Assembly (NCBI RefSeq): GCF_022179185.1
Contig: NZ_BPQJ01000036.1
Location: 1 to 62,587, forward strand
DNA length: 62,587 bases
Source: Methylobacterium frigidaeris
GTDB taxonomy: Bacteria; Pseudomonadota; Alphaproteobacteria; Rhizobiales; Beijerinckiaceae
Reading direction: 5' to 3'
This document shows positions 8,470 through 17,390 of the stretch, in pieces. The position numbers and the translations under genes are program-made. Numbering within the stretch: the stretch's first letter is position 1; each line of letters begins with the position of its first letter. The notes beneath the pieces were generated by a model, which did no database searches, was not told where the DNA came from, and saw only the letters and a program-made list of their open reading frames with translations.

Positions 8470-9411
8470 ATGCGCGACAGCACCGACATGGTCCATCTCG
8501 GCCGGGATGGCTGGCTCTTCCTGACCGGCGGCACCAACAGGGTGCGGCAGCAATACCGGGCGAGCTTGCGGATGGCGTGGCGGCTGTGGCGCTGGCGCCG
8601 GCTGATCGAGGCGCGCACCGCGAAGGCCGCAGGCTTGGGCTCGCGCGCCTTCCACGTCGTGGTGCCGGAGAAGCTGAGCATCTACGACGACCGCCTCGAC
8701 GGTCTCGCCATCGATCCCGCGCTGTCGCCGGCCCGCCGCCTTGGCGCGCGCCTCGCCCGCTCGCCCGCAGCGAGAGCCTGGATCGATCTCGTCGGGCCGT
8801 TGCGGGCGGCGCGGGATGCCGAGCCTCCGCTGTATCTCCGCACCGATACCCATTGGAGCCAGGAGGGCTGCCGCCTCGCCTACGGGGAGATCATGCGGGC
8901 CCTCGGCGCCGTGCCGCCCGCCGATCTCGGGGCACGGCCGTTCCACGACCATGACGGCGTGCGCGACCTCGGCGCCAAGTTCGATCCGCCCCTCCGCGAG
9001 ACGATGCGGGTCTACCAGGTCCAGCGCGATGCCGTGCGGGTCTACGCCAACCCGCTGGTCGAGGGCCACGAGGCGCGGGGCACGGCGGCCGACCTGCATG
9101 TCGGCGCCCACGTGGTGTTCCGCAACGAGAGCGCGGCCGCCGATCCCCGGACCCTGATGCTGTTCGGTGACTCATGCTCGCACTTCCACCCGATCTTCCT
9201 GACCGGGCTGCTCGCCGAGAGCTTTCGCGAGCTACACTTCGTCTGGTCTGCGAGCCTCGACTGGACTTACGTCGAGCGGGTGCGCCCGCACCTGCTGCTG
9301 GTCGAGGTGGCGGAGCGCTTCCTGGCGCGCGTGCCGATGGATCAGTTCGATGTCGAGGCCGAGGGCGCGCGGCGCCTCGATGGGTGGGAGGGGGGCGGAG
9401 CCGGGATCTGA
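8470..9411 (+). CDS. AlgX/AlgJ-like SGNH-type acyltransferase or hydrolase domain protein
   Basis: About 313 residues with the hallmarks of the AlgX/AlgJ family, which moves acetyl groups onto exopolysaccharides. It opens with VHLGRDGWLFLTGG, then YLRTDTHWSQEG (the Asp-His pair, about residue 127), and LMLFGDSCSHF (nucleophile Ser, about residue 235). It has no clear signal peptide, unlike alginate AlgX or AlgJ, so it may act in the cytoplasm or be exported another way. No MBOAT acetyltransferase or polysaccharide genes are nearby. The start is uncertain: ATG 8470 is used, GTG 8431 and ATG 8488 are alternatives. Confidence 0.75.
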   Translation: MRDSTDMVHLGRDGWLFLTGGTNRVRQQYRASLRMAWRLWRWRRLIEARTAKAAGLGSRAFHVVVPEKLSIYDDRLDGLAIDPALSPARRLGARLARSPAARAWIDLVGPLRAARDAEPPLYLRTDTHWSQEGCRLAYGEIMRALGAVPPADLGARPFHDHDGVRDLGAKFDPPLRETMRVYQVQRDAVRVYANPLVEGHEARGTAADLHVGAHVVFRNESAAADPRTLMLFGDSCSHFHPIFLTGLLAESFRELHFVWSASLDWTYVERVRPHLLLVEVAERFLARVPMDQFDVEAEGARRLDGWEGGGAGI

Positions 9412-9458
9412 CGTGATTTCCGCCTGATCTGATCCAGTAAAGGTCGAGCGTATCTCCC

Positions 9459-9480
9459 CTCTCCCCGCCCGCGGGGAGAG
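9459..9480. repeat. GC-rich palindrome between convergent genes
   Basis: CTCTCCCCG at 9459-9467 pairs with CGGGGAGAG at 9472-9480 across a 4-base loop. A second, imperfect pair (AGAAGGCCTGAGCT near 9482 and AGCTGAAGCCTTCT near 9518) flanks it on the right. It lies in the 119-base gap where the AlgX-like gene and the phosphoesterase gene converge, so it may terminate both. Confidence 0.5.
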
Positions 9481-9530
9481 GAGAAGGCCTGAGCTTTACT
9501 TCCTCCGGCACCGATCGAGCTGAAGCCTTC

Positions 9531-10376
9531 TCACTCCTCCACCGCGCACCGCGCCGCGCCCGATTCCGCCGCATCGCACCAATCCTTGCCGGTCCACAGC
9601 CGCACCTGCACGGTGGCGACGCCGTTCGCGACGGTGATGCGGTTATAGGCGTTGGGCTCGTTGCCGCGCAGGCGGGTCGAGGTGGCGGAGCCGGCCTGGA
9701 CCGCGAGCAGGCGCCGGGCGCTGGCCTTGGCCTCCGGCCGATCGATCTCGGCCTTGTGGCCGTCCGGGGTCGGCTCGGCGAAGCGGGCGTAGCCGCGGTG
9801 GAGATGGCCGGCGAGCGTCAGGCCGACACCGTGGCGCTGGAAGGCGTCGAGCGCCTCGTCGGCGCGGCCGACCAGGCGCGCCTCCTCGTCCCAGGGCGGC
9901 GGCATGAAGGGGTGGTGGCCGACCACGATCCGGAACAAGCCCGGCGGCAGGGCATCGAGCCGGGCTTCGGTGCGCCTGATCTGCGCCCGGGTGATCTTGC
10001 CCTGCGACCAGTCGGTCTCCGGCGCCCAGGTCCGCACGGTGTTGAGGCAGATCACCGCGATCTCGTCGTCCTGGAAGACCGGCTCGGTCTCCGGCGCGAC
10101 GTAGCGGCGGTAGCGCCGGAACGGATGGAAGAAGCGCTGCCAGAGCCGGAACGGCGAGATGTCGTGGTTGCCCGGCACCGCGATCCAGGGATTCGGCAGC
10201 CGGTCGAGGAAGGCTCTCGCCTCCAGGTATTCCCGGGTGCGGGCCCGCATGGTGAAGTCGCCCGAGATGATGATCAGGTCGGGCTGGTCGCGGTTCAGCT
10301 CCGCCACCAGGCCTTCCACCACCGCCGGGTCGGTGCGGCCGAAATGCAGGTCCGAGATGTGGGCGATCCGCTTCAC
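9531..10376 (-). CDS. metallophosphoesterase
   Basis: The 281-residue calcineurin-type phosphoesterase keeps the metal-binding motifs DLHFG, IISGDFT, VPGNHD and a late GHLHRG. Family members hydrolyse cyclic nucleotides, UDP-diacylglucosamine or other phosphoesters; this one cannot be assigned. The start is GTG at 10376, which overlaps the stop of the lipid kinase gene (GTGA), so the two are translated together at the end of the beta-oxidation cluster. Confidence 0.88.
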   Translation of the reverse strand: MKRIAHISDLHFGRTDPAVVEGLVAELNRDQPDLIIISGDFTMRARTREYLEARAFLDRLPNPWIAVPGNHDISPFRLWQRFFHPFRRYRRYVAPETEPVFQDDEIAVICLNTVRTWAPETDWSQGKITRAQIRRTEARLDALPPGLFRIVVGHHPFMPPPWDEEARLVGRADEALDAFQRHGVGLTLAGHLHRGYARFAEPTPDGHKAEIDRPEAKASARRLLAVQAGSATSTRLRGNEPNAYNRITVANGVATVQVRLWTGKDWCDAAESGAARCAVEE

Positions 10377-11305
10377 CGGGGATCCTCCGTCGGCACGAGG
10401 ACCCGCAGGGCGCCCGGAAGGAGGCGGTAGCGCAGGGGTGGGACGATCAGCACGACCTCTCCGTCATTCATGACCCGCAGCGCGCGCCGGCGGGAGTCGA
10501 GGGTCAGCGCGTCGGTCTCGTGCCGCTCCAGGTCCGGCAGGCGGCGCCACTCGCCGACCGCGAAACCGAGCCCGAGGCGCACGAGCCGCGCCGCCGACAG
10601 GGTCTCGACGAGGTAGAGCGTGAGGTGGCCGTCGTCGACGCCCGCCCGCGACAGAACCTGGCCTAGACCTTCCCGGTAGTCGCCGCAGACCACCGCGAGC
10701 GCCCGGAAGCGGACTTGCCGGGTCAGGCCGTCGAGCGTGAGCGTCGCCCGCTCCCGCGGGTAGCGGCCGAGATGGCGCAGCAGGCCGGCGGCCATGCGCA
10801 GGAGGTCGAGGGCGCCCATCCGGCCGCGCCTCGCCTCGCGATGTCGCGCCATCCGCGCCGGCATGCCGAGCACCGAGTTGATCAGGAAGACGTGGCCGTT
10901 GACCTCGCCGGCATCGATCGTGCGGACGGAACCGGTCGCCAGCACCGCCAAGGCCGCGTCGAGATCGAGCGGCAGCCCGAGATCCTTCGCGAGCAGGTTC
11001 AGCGTGCCGAGCGGCAGGATGCCAAGGGGAATCTTTTGGGCCGCAAGCGTTTGCGCCGCGCAGGTCAGTGTCCCGTCGCCGCCCGCGACCGCCACGGCGT
11101 CGATGCCCGGGATCGCCGCTGCCGCCGCCAGCCGCTCCGGGAGGGGCGCGTCGGGACGTGGCTCCGGCACGACGGTCAGGCCCGCCGCCTCCAGGAGCCC
11201 GTGCAAGGCTTCCGGCGTCAAGCCTCCGTCGACCAGGGAGCCCGCCGCCACGTTCGTCACCAGCACGACCCGGCGGGCCGGTGTTTCGCTGCTCTGCTTC
11301 GTCAC
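10373..11305 (-). CDS. diacylglycerol kinase catalytic-domain protein
   Basis: The 310-residue protein has the DagK catalytic core with the nucleotide loop VAGGDGTL near residue 83, then PLGILPLGTLNLLAKDLGLP and the NDGE motif near the end. Such YegS-like kinases phosphorylate lipids, for example diacylglycerol, phosphatidylglycerol or sphingosine-like bases. It begins 82 bases after the FadJ-type gene and is coupled to the downstream phosphoesterase, so a lipid phosphorylation/dephosphorylation pair is a reasonable guess. Confidence 0.88.
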   Translation of the reverse strand: MTKQSSETPARRVVLVTNVAAGSLVDGGLTPEALHGLLEAAGLTVVPEPRPDAPLPERLAAAAAIPGIDAVAVAGGDGTLTCAAQTLAAQKIPLGILPLGTLNLLAKDLGLPLDLDAALAVLATGSVRTIDAGEVNGHVFLINSVLGMPARMARHREARRGRMGALDLLRMAAGLLRHLGRYPRERATLTLDGLTRQVRFRALAVVCGDYREGLGQVLSRAGVDDGHLTLYLVETLSAARLVRLGLGFAVGEWRRLPDLERHETDALTLDSRRRALRVMNDGEVVLIVPPLRYRLLPGALRVLVPTEDPR

Positions 11306-11387
11306 ACGACTGTCCCGGACGGCGAAAGTGCCGCCCGGGCAGGATGCCGGCCCTGCATCTCAGGCAGATGGCAGGGCCGGATGCCCC

Positions 11388-13589
11388 TCACGCCGCCTGC
11401 TTGGCCGACCCGCCGTAGAAGGTGCCGCCCTTCTCCGCCATCGCCACCAGCGTCTCCGGCGGGGAGAAGCGGGCGCCGTGCTTGGCCTGGAGCTTGCGGC
11501 ACAGGTCGACGAAGTGCGCCGCCCCCATGAAGTCGATGTAGGACAGGGCACCGCCGGTGAACGGCGCGAAGCCGAAGCCGAGGATCGAGCCGACATCCGC
11601 CTCGCGCGGATCGGTGACGACGCCCTCGCCGAAGGTTCGGGCCGCCTCCAGCGCCTGAGTGACGAGGAGGCGCTGCTTCAGCTCCGGGAAATCGACCGCG
11701 TCGGGATCGACCTTGGTCTCCTGCAGGCCCGCCAAGCCCGGCCAGAGCTTCTTCGAGCCCTGCTCGGGATAATCGTAGAAGCCCTTGCGGTTCTTGCGTC
11801 CGAGCCGGCCCTCGCCCTCGACCAGCGCGGTGAGCAGGCGCTCCTGGGTCGGGTTGACCGCGGCCTCGCCGACCTGCGCCTTCGTCGCCTTGACGATCTT
11901 GAGGGCGAGGTCGACGCCAACCTCGTCGTTGAGCGAGAGCGGGCCGACCGGCATGCCGGCCTGGCGCCCGGCATTCTCGATCATCGTGGCCGGGATCCCC
12001 TCGCCCAGCATCAGGTGGCCTTCGAGGATGTAGGCGCCGACGCAGCGGTTGGCGAAGAAGCCGCGGGCGTCGTTGACGACGATCGGGGTCTTCTTGATTG
12101 CCCGGACGTAGTCGAGGGCAACGGCGAGCGCCCGCTCCCCCGTCGCCTTGCCCATGATGATCTCGACCAGCATCATCTTCTCGACCGGCGAGAAGAAGTG
12201 GATGCCGATGAACTGCTCCGGCCGGCCCGAGGCCTTGGCGAGCCCGCTGATCGGCAGGGTCGAGGTGTTGGAGGCGAAGATCGCGTCCGGCCCGATCACC
12301 GCCTCGACCTTGGCGATCACCTCGGCCTTGACCTTCGGGTCCTCGAACACCGCCTCGACCACGAGGTCGCAGCCGGCCAGCGCCGCGTAATCGCCGGTCG
12401 CGGTGATGCGCCCGAGGAGCGCGTCGCGGTCGGCGGTCTTGGCGCGGCCCTTCATGATCTGGTCGGAGACGAGCTTGTGGGCGTAGGCCTTGCCCTTCTC
12501 GGCCGCCTCGACGGATTGATCGACCAGCACCACCTCGAGCCCGGCATTGGCCGAGACGTAGGCGATGCCGGCACCCATGAAGCCGGCGCCGACGACGCCC
12601 ACCGTCTTGAGCGGGACCGTCCCGACGCCCTTCGGTCGCCGCGCGCCCTTGTTCAGCTCGCCCATCGACAGGAACAGGGTGCGGATCATCGCCGCCGCTT
12701 CCGGCGAGCGCAGGATCTTGGCGAAGTACCGGCTCTCGACCTTGAGCGCGAGGTCCATCGGCAGCTGCAGGCCCTCGTACACGGCCTGGAGGATCGCCTT
12801 GGCAGCGGGATAGTTGTCGTGGGTCTCGCGGCGGTAGATGGCGTTGGCCGGTGGCCAGGTCATCATGCCGGCGGGCGAGTAGACCTTGCCCGACGGCGCC
12901 TTGAACTTCGGCTGGTCCCAAGGCGCGACCGCCGAGCCGCCCGCCTTGATCCACTCACCTGCCTTCTGAACGATCTCCGCCCGCGGCGCCACGGCGTGGA
13001 CGAGGCCCATGTTGCGGGCCATCAGCGGGCGGATCTGCTCGCCCTTGAACAGCATCTGCAAGGCGTCGCCGGTCTGCATCAGGCGGGCGACGCGCTGGGT
13101 GCCGCCGGCGCCCGGAAACAGCCCGACCTTGATCTCCGGCAGGCCGACCCGGGTCTTGTCGTCGTCCGACAGCACCCGGTGGTGGCAGGCGAGCGCCAGC
13201 TCGAAGGCGCCGCCGAGGCAGGTGCCGTGCACGGCCGCCGCGAACGGCTTCCCGCAGGTCTCGAGCTTGCGGTAGAGCAGGGTCAGCCGGCGCGATTCCT
13301 CGAAGAAGAAGGCCATCGCCTCCTCCTCGCCGCGCTCGCGGGCCAGCCGGGCATGCTCGGCGCCGAGGCCCTGCAGCATCGTCAGGTCGGCGCCGCCCGA
13401 GAAGGTGTCCTTGCCTGAGGTGACGACGCAGCCCTTGATCGCCGGATCGGCCACCACGGCGTCGATGATCCGGTTCAGCTCGTCCATCACCTCCGGGGTG
13501 ACGAGGTTCATCGAGCGGCCCGGCATGTCCCAGGTGGCGAGCGCCACGCCGTCGGCATCGGTCTCGAAGCGGAAATTCGTGAGGTTCAT
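11388..13589 (-). CDS. FadJ-type multifunctional 3-hydroxyacyl-CoA dehydrogenase / enoyl-CoA hydratase
   Basis: The 733-residue fusion covers two steps of beta-oxidation. The N-terminal crotonase domain (about 1-190) keeps both catalytic Glu residues, in CLGGAFELALACHH and GLPEIKVGLFPGAGGTQR. The NAD-binding domain starts near residue 310 with VGVVGAGFMGAGIAYVSANAG. The 3-hydroxyacyl-CoA dehydrogenase core has the catalytic His in GIHFFSPVEKMMLVE. Two C-terminal helical repeats follow. The start MNLTNFRFETDADG is used; longer frames lack a binding site. It works with the acyl-CoA dehydrogenase and thiolase upstream. Confidence 0.93.
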   Translation of the reverse strand: MNLTNFRFETDADGVALATWDMPGRSMNLVTPEVMDELNRIIDAVVADPAIKGCVVTSGKDTFSGGADLTMLQGLGAEHARLARERGEEEAMAFFFEESRRLTLLYRKLETCGKPFAAAVHGTCLGGAFELALACHHRVLSDDDKTRVGLPEIKVGLFPGAGGTQRVARLMQTGDALQMLFKGEQIRPLMARNMGLVHAVAPRAEIVQKAGEWIKAGGSAVAPWDQPKFKAPSGKVYSPAGMMTWPPANAIYRRETHDNYPAAKAILQAVYEGLQLPMDLALKVESRYFAKILRSPEAAAMIRTLFLSMGELNKGARRPKGVGTVPLKTVGVVGAGFMGAGIAYVSANAGLEVVLVDQSVEAAEKGKAYAHKLVSDQIMKGRAKTADRDALLGRITATGDYAALAGCDLVVEAVFEDPKVKAEVIAKVEAVIGPDAIFASNTSTLPISGLAKASGRPEQFIGIHFFSPVEKMMLVEIIMGKATGERALAVALDYVRAIKKTPIVVNDARGFFANRCVGAYILEGHLMLGEGIPATMIENAGRQAGMPVGPLSLNDEVGVDLALKIVKATKAQVGEAAVNPTQERLLTALVEGEGRLGRKNRKGFYDYPEQGSKKLWPGLAGLQETKVDPDAVDFPELKQRLLVTQALEAARTFGEGVVTDPREADVGSILGFGFAPFTGGALSYIDFMGAAHFVDLCRKLQAKHGARFSPPETLVAMAEKGGTFYGGSAKQAA

Positions 13590-13611
13590 GGCGAAGGCCT
13601 CGTGAGATCGA

Positions 13612-14142
13612 TTACGGCTTGACCGGTGCAGGCACCGGTGACGGCGCGGGCGTCGGCGCCGGAACACCCTGCGGGACTGGCGTCTGGCCGTTGCCCTGCT
13701 GCGACAGGGCCGCCAGCGAGAGCAGGTTCATCATCTTGGTCACCGCGTCCTTGGTGATCGTGGTGACCATCGAGGTCGGGTCGGCGTTGAGCGCCTGGAA
13801 CTTCTGGTAGACCGGGTCGTCGTAGATCGCGACCAGGCGCTTCAGCTCAGGCCCATCGAACTTCTGCGCGTATTCCTTCGACAGCCCGTCGACGAGGGTG
13901 TCGCGCTCCTGGGCGAAGGTCTTGTCCAGCTCGGGGCGCAGCTTGTCGGCCTGCTCGGCGCTCATCGAGGCGAGGGTCTTCTCCTCGGCCTGCTTGAACG
14001 CCTGGGTGAGGTTGCGGGCGACCGTCTTGGTGACGATGTCGCGGGCGAGGGTCAGGCGCTCGTCGTCGGCCCGGGCCGGTCCGGCGAGGGCCAGTGCCAG
14101 GGCGAGGACGAGGCCGGCGGCGAGGTGGGGGAGGGTGCGCAT
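13612..14142 (-). CDS. DUF2059 domain protein, exported
   Basis: The 176-residue protein starts with a clear signal peptide (AGLVLALALALAGPARA) and is mostly helical, with the DUF2059 core LDKTFAQERDTLVDGLSKEYAQKF...ELKRLVAIYDDPVYQKF. It ends in a Pro/Val/Ala-rich tail. The function of DUF2059 is unknown. It lies between the thiolase and FadJ-type genes in the same direction. A GTG at 14151 that overlaps the thiolase stop (GTGA) is an alternative start giving three more residues; the ATG at 14142 is preferred. Confidence 0.82.
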   Translation of the reverse strand: MRTLPHLAAGLVLALALALAGPARADDERLTLARDIVTKTVARNLTQAFKQAEEKTLASMSAEQADKLRPELDKTFAQERDTLVDGLSKEYAQKFDGPELKRLVAIYDDPVYQKFQALNADPTSMVTTITKDAVTKMMNLLSLAALSQQGNGQTPVPQGVPAPTPAPSPVPAPVKP

Positions 14143-14147
14143 CGCTC

Positions 14148-15356
14148 TCACACCCGCTCGATGATCGTGGCGGTGCCCATGCCGGCGCCGATGCAGAGGG
14201 TGACCAGGGCCGTCTGCTTGCCGGTGCGCTCCAATTCGTCGAGCACGGTGCCGAGGATCATCGCGCCGGTGGCACCGAGGGGATGGCCGAGCGCGATGGC
14301 GCCGCCATTGACGTTGACCTTGGCCGGATCGACGTCGAAGGCCTGGAGGAAGCGCAGCACCACCGCCGCGAAGGCCTCGTTGACCTCGAACAGGTCGATG
14401 TCACCGATGCTCATGCTGGCGCGCTTGAGCACCTTGCGGGTCACGTCGACCGGGCCGGTCAGCATCAGGGCCGGGTCCGAGCCGATATTGGCGAAGGCCC
14501 GGATTCGCGCGCGGGGCTTCAGGCCCGCCGCCGCGCCGGCCTCCTCGGAGCCGATCAGCACCGCGGCGGCACCGTCGACGATGCCCGACGAGTTGCCGGC
14601 GTGGTGGACGTGCTCGACCGCCTCGACGTCCGGATGCGCGTCGACCGCGACCGCGTCGAACCCGCCCATCTGGCCCATCTGCACGAAGGAGGGCTTGAGC
14701 GCGGCGAGCGACTGCATGTCGGTGTTCGGCCGCATGTGCTCGTCATGGGCGAGCAGCGTCAGGCCGTTGACGTCGCGCACCGGCACGACCGCGTTCTTGA
14801 ACCGGCCGTCCTCCCAGGAGCGGGCGGCGCGCTTCTGCGATTCGACCGCGTAGGCGTCGCACTCATCGCGGGAGAAGCCGTACTTGGTGGCGATCAGGTC
14901 GGCCGAGACGCCCTGCGGCATGAAGTACGACTTGATGGCGATGGCCGGATCGACCGGCCAGGCGCCGCCGGACGCGCCGATCCCGATGCGGCTCATCGAT
15001 TCGACGCCGCCGCCGACCGTCATGTCGTGCTGGCCGCTCATCACCTGGGCGGCGGCGAAGTTCACCGCGTCGAGGCCCGAGGCGCAGAACCGGTTGATCT
15101 GCACGCCCGGCACGTGGGTGCCGTAATCCGCCACCAGGGCGGCGGCGCGCGCGATGTCGCCGCCGGCCTCTCCGACCGGATCGACGCAGCCGAGCACGAC
15201 GTCGTCGACGAGGGTCGTATCGAGGACGCTGCGGTCCTTGAGGGCGCGGAGCGCGGTCTCGGCGAGGCGGAGCGCCGTCACCTCGTGCAGCGAACCGTCG
15301 GGCTTGCCGCGGCCGCGGGGCGTGCGGACGTGATCGTAGATGTAGGCGTCGGGCAT
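14148..15356 (-). CDS. acetyl-CoA C-acyltransferase (thiolase)
   Basis: The 402-residue thiolase performs the last step of beta-oxidation or the reverse condensation. The acyl-accepting Cys 91 is in NRFCASGLDAV, the catalytic His 358 in GGAIALGHPLGATG, and the second Cys 388 in LCIGAGMG. The length is normal. It is in the same operon as the acyl-CoA dehydrogenase, 195 bases downstream, and that gap holds a palindromic repeat. The chain-length range is not visible from the sequence. Confidence 0.93.
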   Translation of the reverse strand: MPDAYIYDHVRTPRGRGKPDGSLHEVTALRLAETALRALKDRSVLDTTLVDDVVLGCVDPVGEAGGDIARAAALVADYGTHVPGVQINRFCASGLDAVNFAAAQVMSGQHDMTVGGGVESMSRIGIGASGGAWPVDPAIAIKSYFMPQGVSADLIATKYGFSRDECDAYAVESQKRAARSWEDGRFKNAVVPVRDVNGLTLLAHDEHMRPNTDMQSLAALKPSFVQMGQMGGFDAVAVDAHPDVEAVEHVHHAGNSSGIVDGAAAVLIGSEEAGAAAGLKPRARIRAFANIGSDPALMLTGPVDVTRKVLKRASMSIGDIDLFEVNEAFAAVVLRFLQAFDVDPAKVNVNGGAIALGHPLGATGAMILGTVLDELERTGKQTALVTLCIGAGMGTATIIERV

Positions 15357-15470
15357 GAGGCGTCTTCCCGGAATTGTCGTGCGGCGGCCCGAGGGACGGG
15401 CGGCGCCGGGAGGCGATGGTTCTTGATATACCTTCCGCGGGATCGTCCCGAGGGAGCCGAAGCGCGCCTC

Positions 15471-15494
15471 CCCTCTCCCGTGTGGGAGAGGGGA
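15471..15494. repeat. intra-operon palindrome, copy A
   Basis: CCCCTCTCCC, a GTGT loop and GGGAGAGGGG make a perfect 10-base hairpin in the gap between the acyl-CoA dehydrogenase and thiolase genes. The flank GGATCCCGCGCC that follows is nearly repeated beside a similar palindrome at 35101-35126 in the pqq operon, so both seem to be copies of one dispersed element. Confidence 0.65.
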
Positions 15495-15551
15495 TCCCGC
15501 GCCTTTCTCGGACCCGTATCGGTCGGGCGGATGACGCGCGGAACCTTGAAC

Positions 15552-17345
15552 CTAGAACAGCTCCGCCGGCACCGCCATGACGGCATCCGAGCCGGCCGAG
15601 ATCCGGGCGAGGCGGGTGCCGGTCTCAGGCAGCACGCGCTCGACGTAGAATCGGCCGGTAGCGAGCCGGGCGTCGAGGCGCTCGGCGATGCCCTCGCCGG
15701 ACCGCTTCTTCTCGGCGACCGCCTTGGCGATCCGGCCCCACATGTAGCCCATGGCGACGAGGCCCATGAGGTGCATGTAGTCGGTCGCCGCCGCACCCGC
15801 ATTGTCGGGCTTCGCCATGGCGTTCTGCATCAGCCACATCGTCGCCTGCTGCAGGTGGCCGAGGCTCTTCATCAGCGGCGCGCAATACGCCTTCAGGGCT
15901 TCGTCCTCGGCGTTCTCCTTGCAGAAGCCCTCGACCTCGGCGAGGAAACGCATCATCGCCCGGCCGCCGTCGCGGGGCAGCTTGCGGCCGACGAGGTCCA
16001 TCGCCTGGATGCCGTTGGCGCCCTCGTAGATCTGGGCGATGCGGGCGTCGCGCACGAATTGCGACATCCCCCATTCCTCGATGTAGCCGTGGCCGCCGAA
16101 CATCTGCTGGGCGTCGACCGCGTTGGAAAAGCCCCGGTCGGTGAGCACGCCCTTCACCACCGGGGTGAGCAGGCCCATGTGGTCCTCCGCCGCCTGGCGG
16201 GCGGCCGGGTCCTCGGAGCGGTGGGCGATGTCGGCCTGGAGCGCGGTCCAGATCACCAGCGCCCGGGCCGCCTCGTTGAAGGCGCGGATGGTCATCAGCG
16301 TCCGCCGCACGTCCGGGTGGACGATGATCGGGTCGGCGGGCTTGTCGGGCGCGGCGGCGCCGGTCAGCGCCCGGCCCTGGAGCCGGTCGCGGGCGTAGGC
16401 GACGGCGTTCTGGTAGGCGACCTCGGACTGGCCGAGGCCCTGGATGCCGACGGCGAGGCGGGCCTCGTTCATCATCACGAACATCGCGTTGAGGCCACGA
16501 TTGGCCTCGCCGACGAGCCAGCCGGTGGCGCCGTCGTAGTTCATCACGCAGGTGGCGTTGCCGTGGATGCCCATCTTGTGCTCGATGGCCCCGCACGACA
16601 CCCCGTTGCGGCCGCCCAAGGTGCCGTCCGGGCCGACCAGGAACTTGGGCACCACGAAGAGCGAGATGCCCTTGGTGCCCGCGGGCGCGCCCTCGATCCG
16701 GGCCAGCACCAGATGGACGATGTTCTCCGACAGGTCGTGCTCGCCGGCCGAGATGAAGATCTTGGTGCCGGTCAGCGCGTAGGAGCCGTCGCCGTTCGGC
16801 ACCGCCTTGGTCTTGAGCAGGCCGAGATCCGTGCCGCAATGCGGCTCGGTCAGGTTCATCGTGCCGGTCCAGGTGCCCTCGACCATCTTCGGCAGATAGG
16901 TCCGCTTCTGCTCCTCGGTGCCGTGGACCAGCAGGGCCGCCATCGCGCCCTGGGTCAGGCCTGGATACATGCCGAGCGCCAGGTTGGCGCTGGACGCGAA
17001 TTCCTGCATCACGCTGTTGAGGGTATGGGGCAGGCCCTGGCCGCCATACTCGGCCGGCATCGACAGGCCCATCCAGCCGCCGCCCGCATAGGCGTCGTAC
17101 CCGGCCTTGAAGCCCTTGGGCGTCGTCACGCTGCCGTCCGGATGACGGGTGCAGCCCTCGGTGTCGCCGACGCGGTTGAGGGGCGCTAGCACCTCCTCGC
17201 AGAGCTTCGCGCCCTCGGCGATCACCGCCTCGATCACGTCGGGCGTCGCCTCGGCGAAGCCGGGCAGGTTGCTGTAGCGCGCGATCCCGAACACGTCGTT
17301 GAGGAGGAACAGCACGTCCTCCACCGGCGCCTTGTAGCTCGGCAT
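15552..17345 (-). CDS. acyl-CoA dehydrogenase, long form (DmdC/FadE-like)
   Basis: The 597-residue flavoprotein belongs to the roughly 600-residue acyl-CoA dehydrogenase group with an extra C-terminal domain. It starts MPSYKAPVEDVLFLLNDVF, typical of this group. FAD- and substrate-binding stretches include MNLTEPHCGTDLGLLKTKA and YALTGTKIFISAGEHDL, and the probable catalytic Glu is in QIYEGANGIQAMDLV. It introduces the 2,3 double bond into acyl-CoA. The ATG at 17345 has a GGGGGA box. A near-perfect palindrome lies in its promoter region and a MerR gene precedes it. Confidence 0.92.
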   Translation of the reverse strand: MPSYKAPVEDVLFLLNDVFGIARYSNLPGFAEATPDVIEAVIAEGAKLCEEVLAPLNRVGDTEGCTRHPDGSVTTPKGFKAGYDAYAGGGWMGLSMPAEYGGQGLPHTLNSVMQEFASSANLALGMYPGLTQGAMAALLVHGTEEQKRTYLPKMVEGTWTGTMNLTEPHCGTDLGLLKTKAVPNGDGSYALTGTKIFISAGEHDLSENIVHLVLARIEGAPAGTKGISLFVVPKFLVGPDGTLGGRNGVSCGAIEHKMGIHGNATCVMNYDGATGWLVGEANRGLNAMFVMMNEARLAVGIQGLGQSEVAYQNAVAYARDRLQGRALTGAAAPDKPADPIIVHPDVRRTLMTIRAFNEAARALVIWTALQADIAHRSEDPAARQAAEDHMGLLTPVVKGVLTDRGFSNAVDAQQMFGGHGYIEEWGMSQFVRDARIAQIYEGANGIQAMDLVGRKLPRDGGRAMMRFLAEVEGFCKENAEDEALKAYCAPLMKSLGHLQQATMWLMQNAMAKPDNAGAAATDYMHLMGLVAMGYMWGRIAKAVAEKKRSGEGIAERLDARLATGRFYVERVLPETGTRLARISAGSDAVMAVPAELF

Positions 17346-17390
17346 GTTTCCCCCGCTCCCACGCATGATCCGCGGCGGCTCCCGCGGCGA

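Noticed and set aside
10794..13418. Very long open frame of about 870 codons on the plus strand
   Set aside because: It lies opposite the FadJ-type and lipid kinase genes, has a composition typical of antisense frames in GC-rich genes, and shows no domain.
14094..17189. Open frame of over 1000 codons on the plus strand
   Set aside because: Antisense to thiolase and acyl-CoA dehydrogenase, rich in His, Arg and Gly, with no recognisable motif or ribosome binding site.
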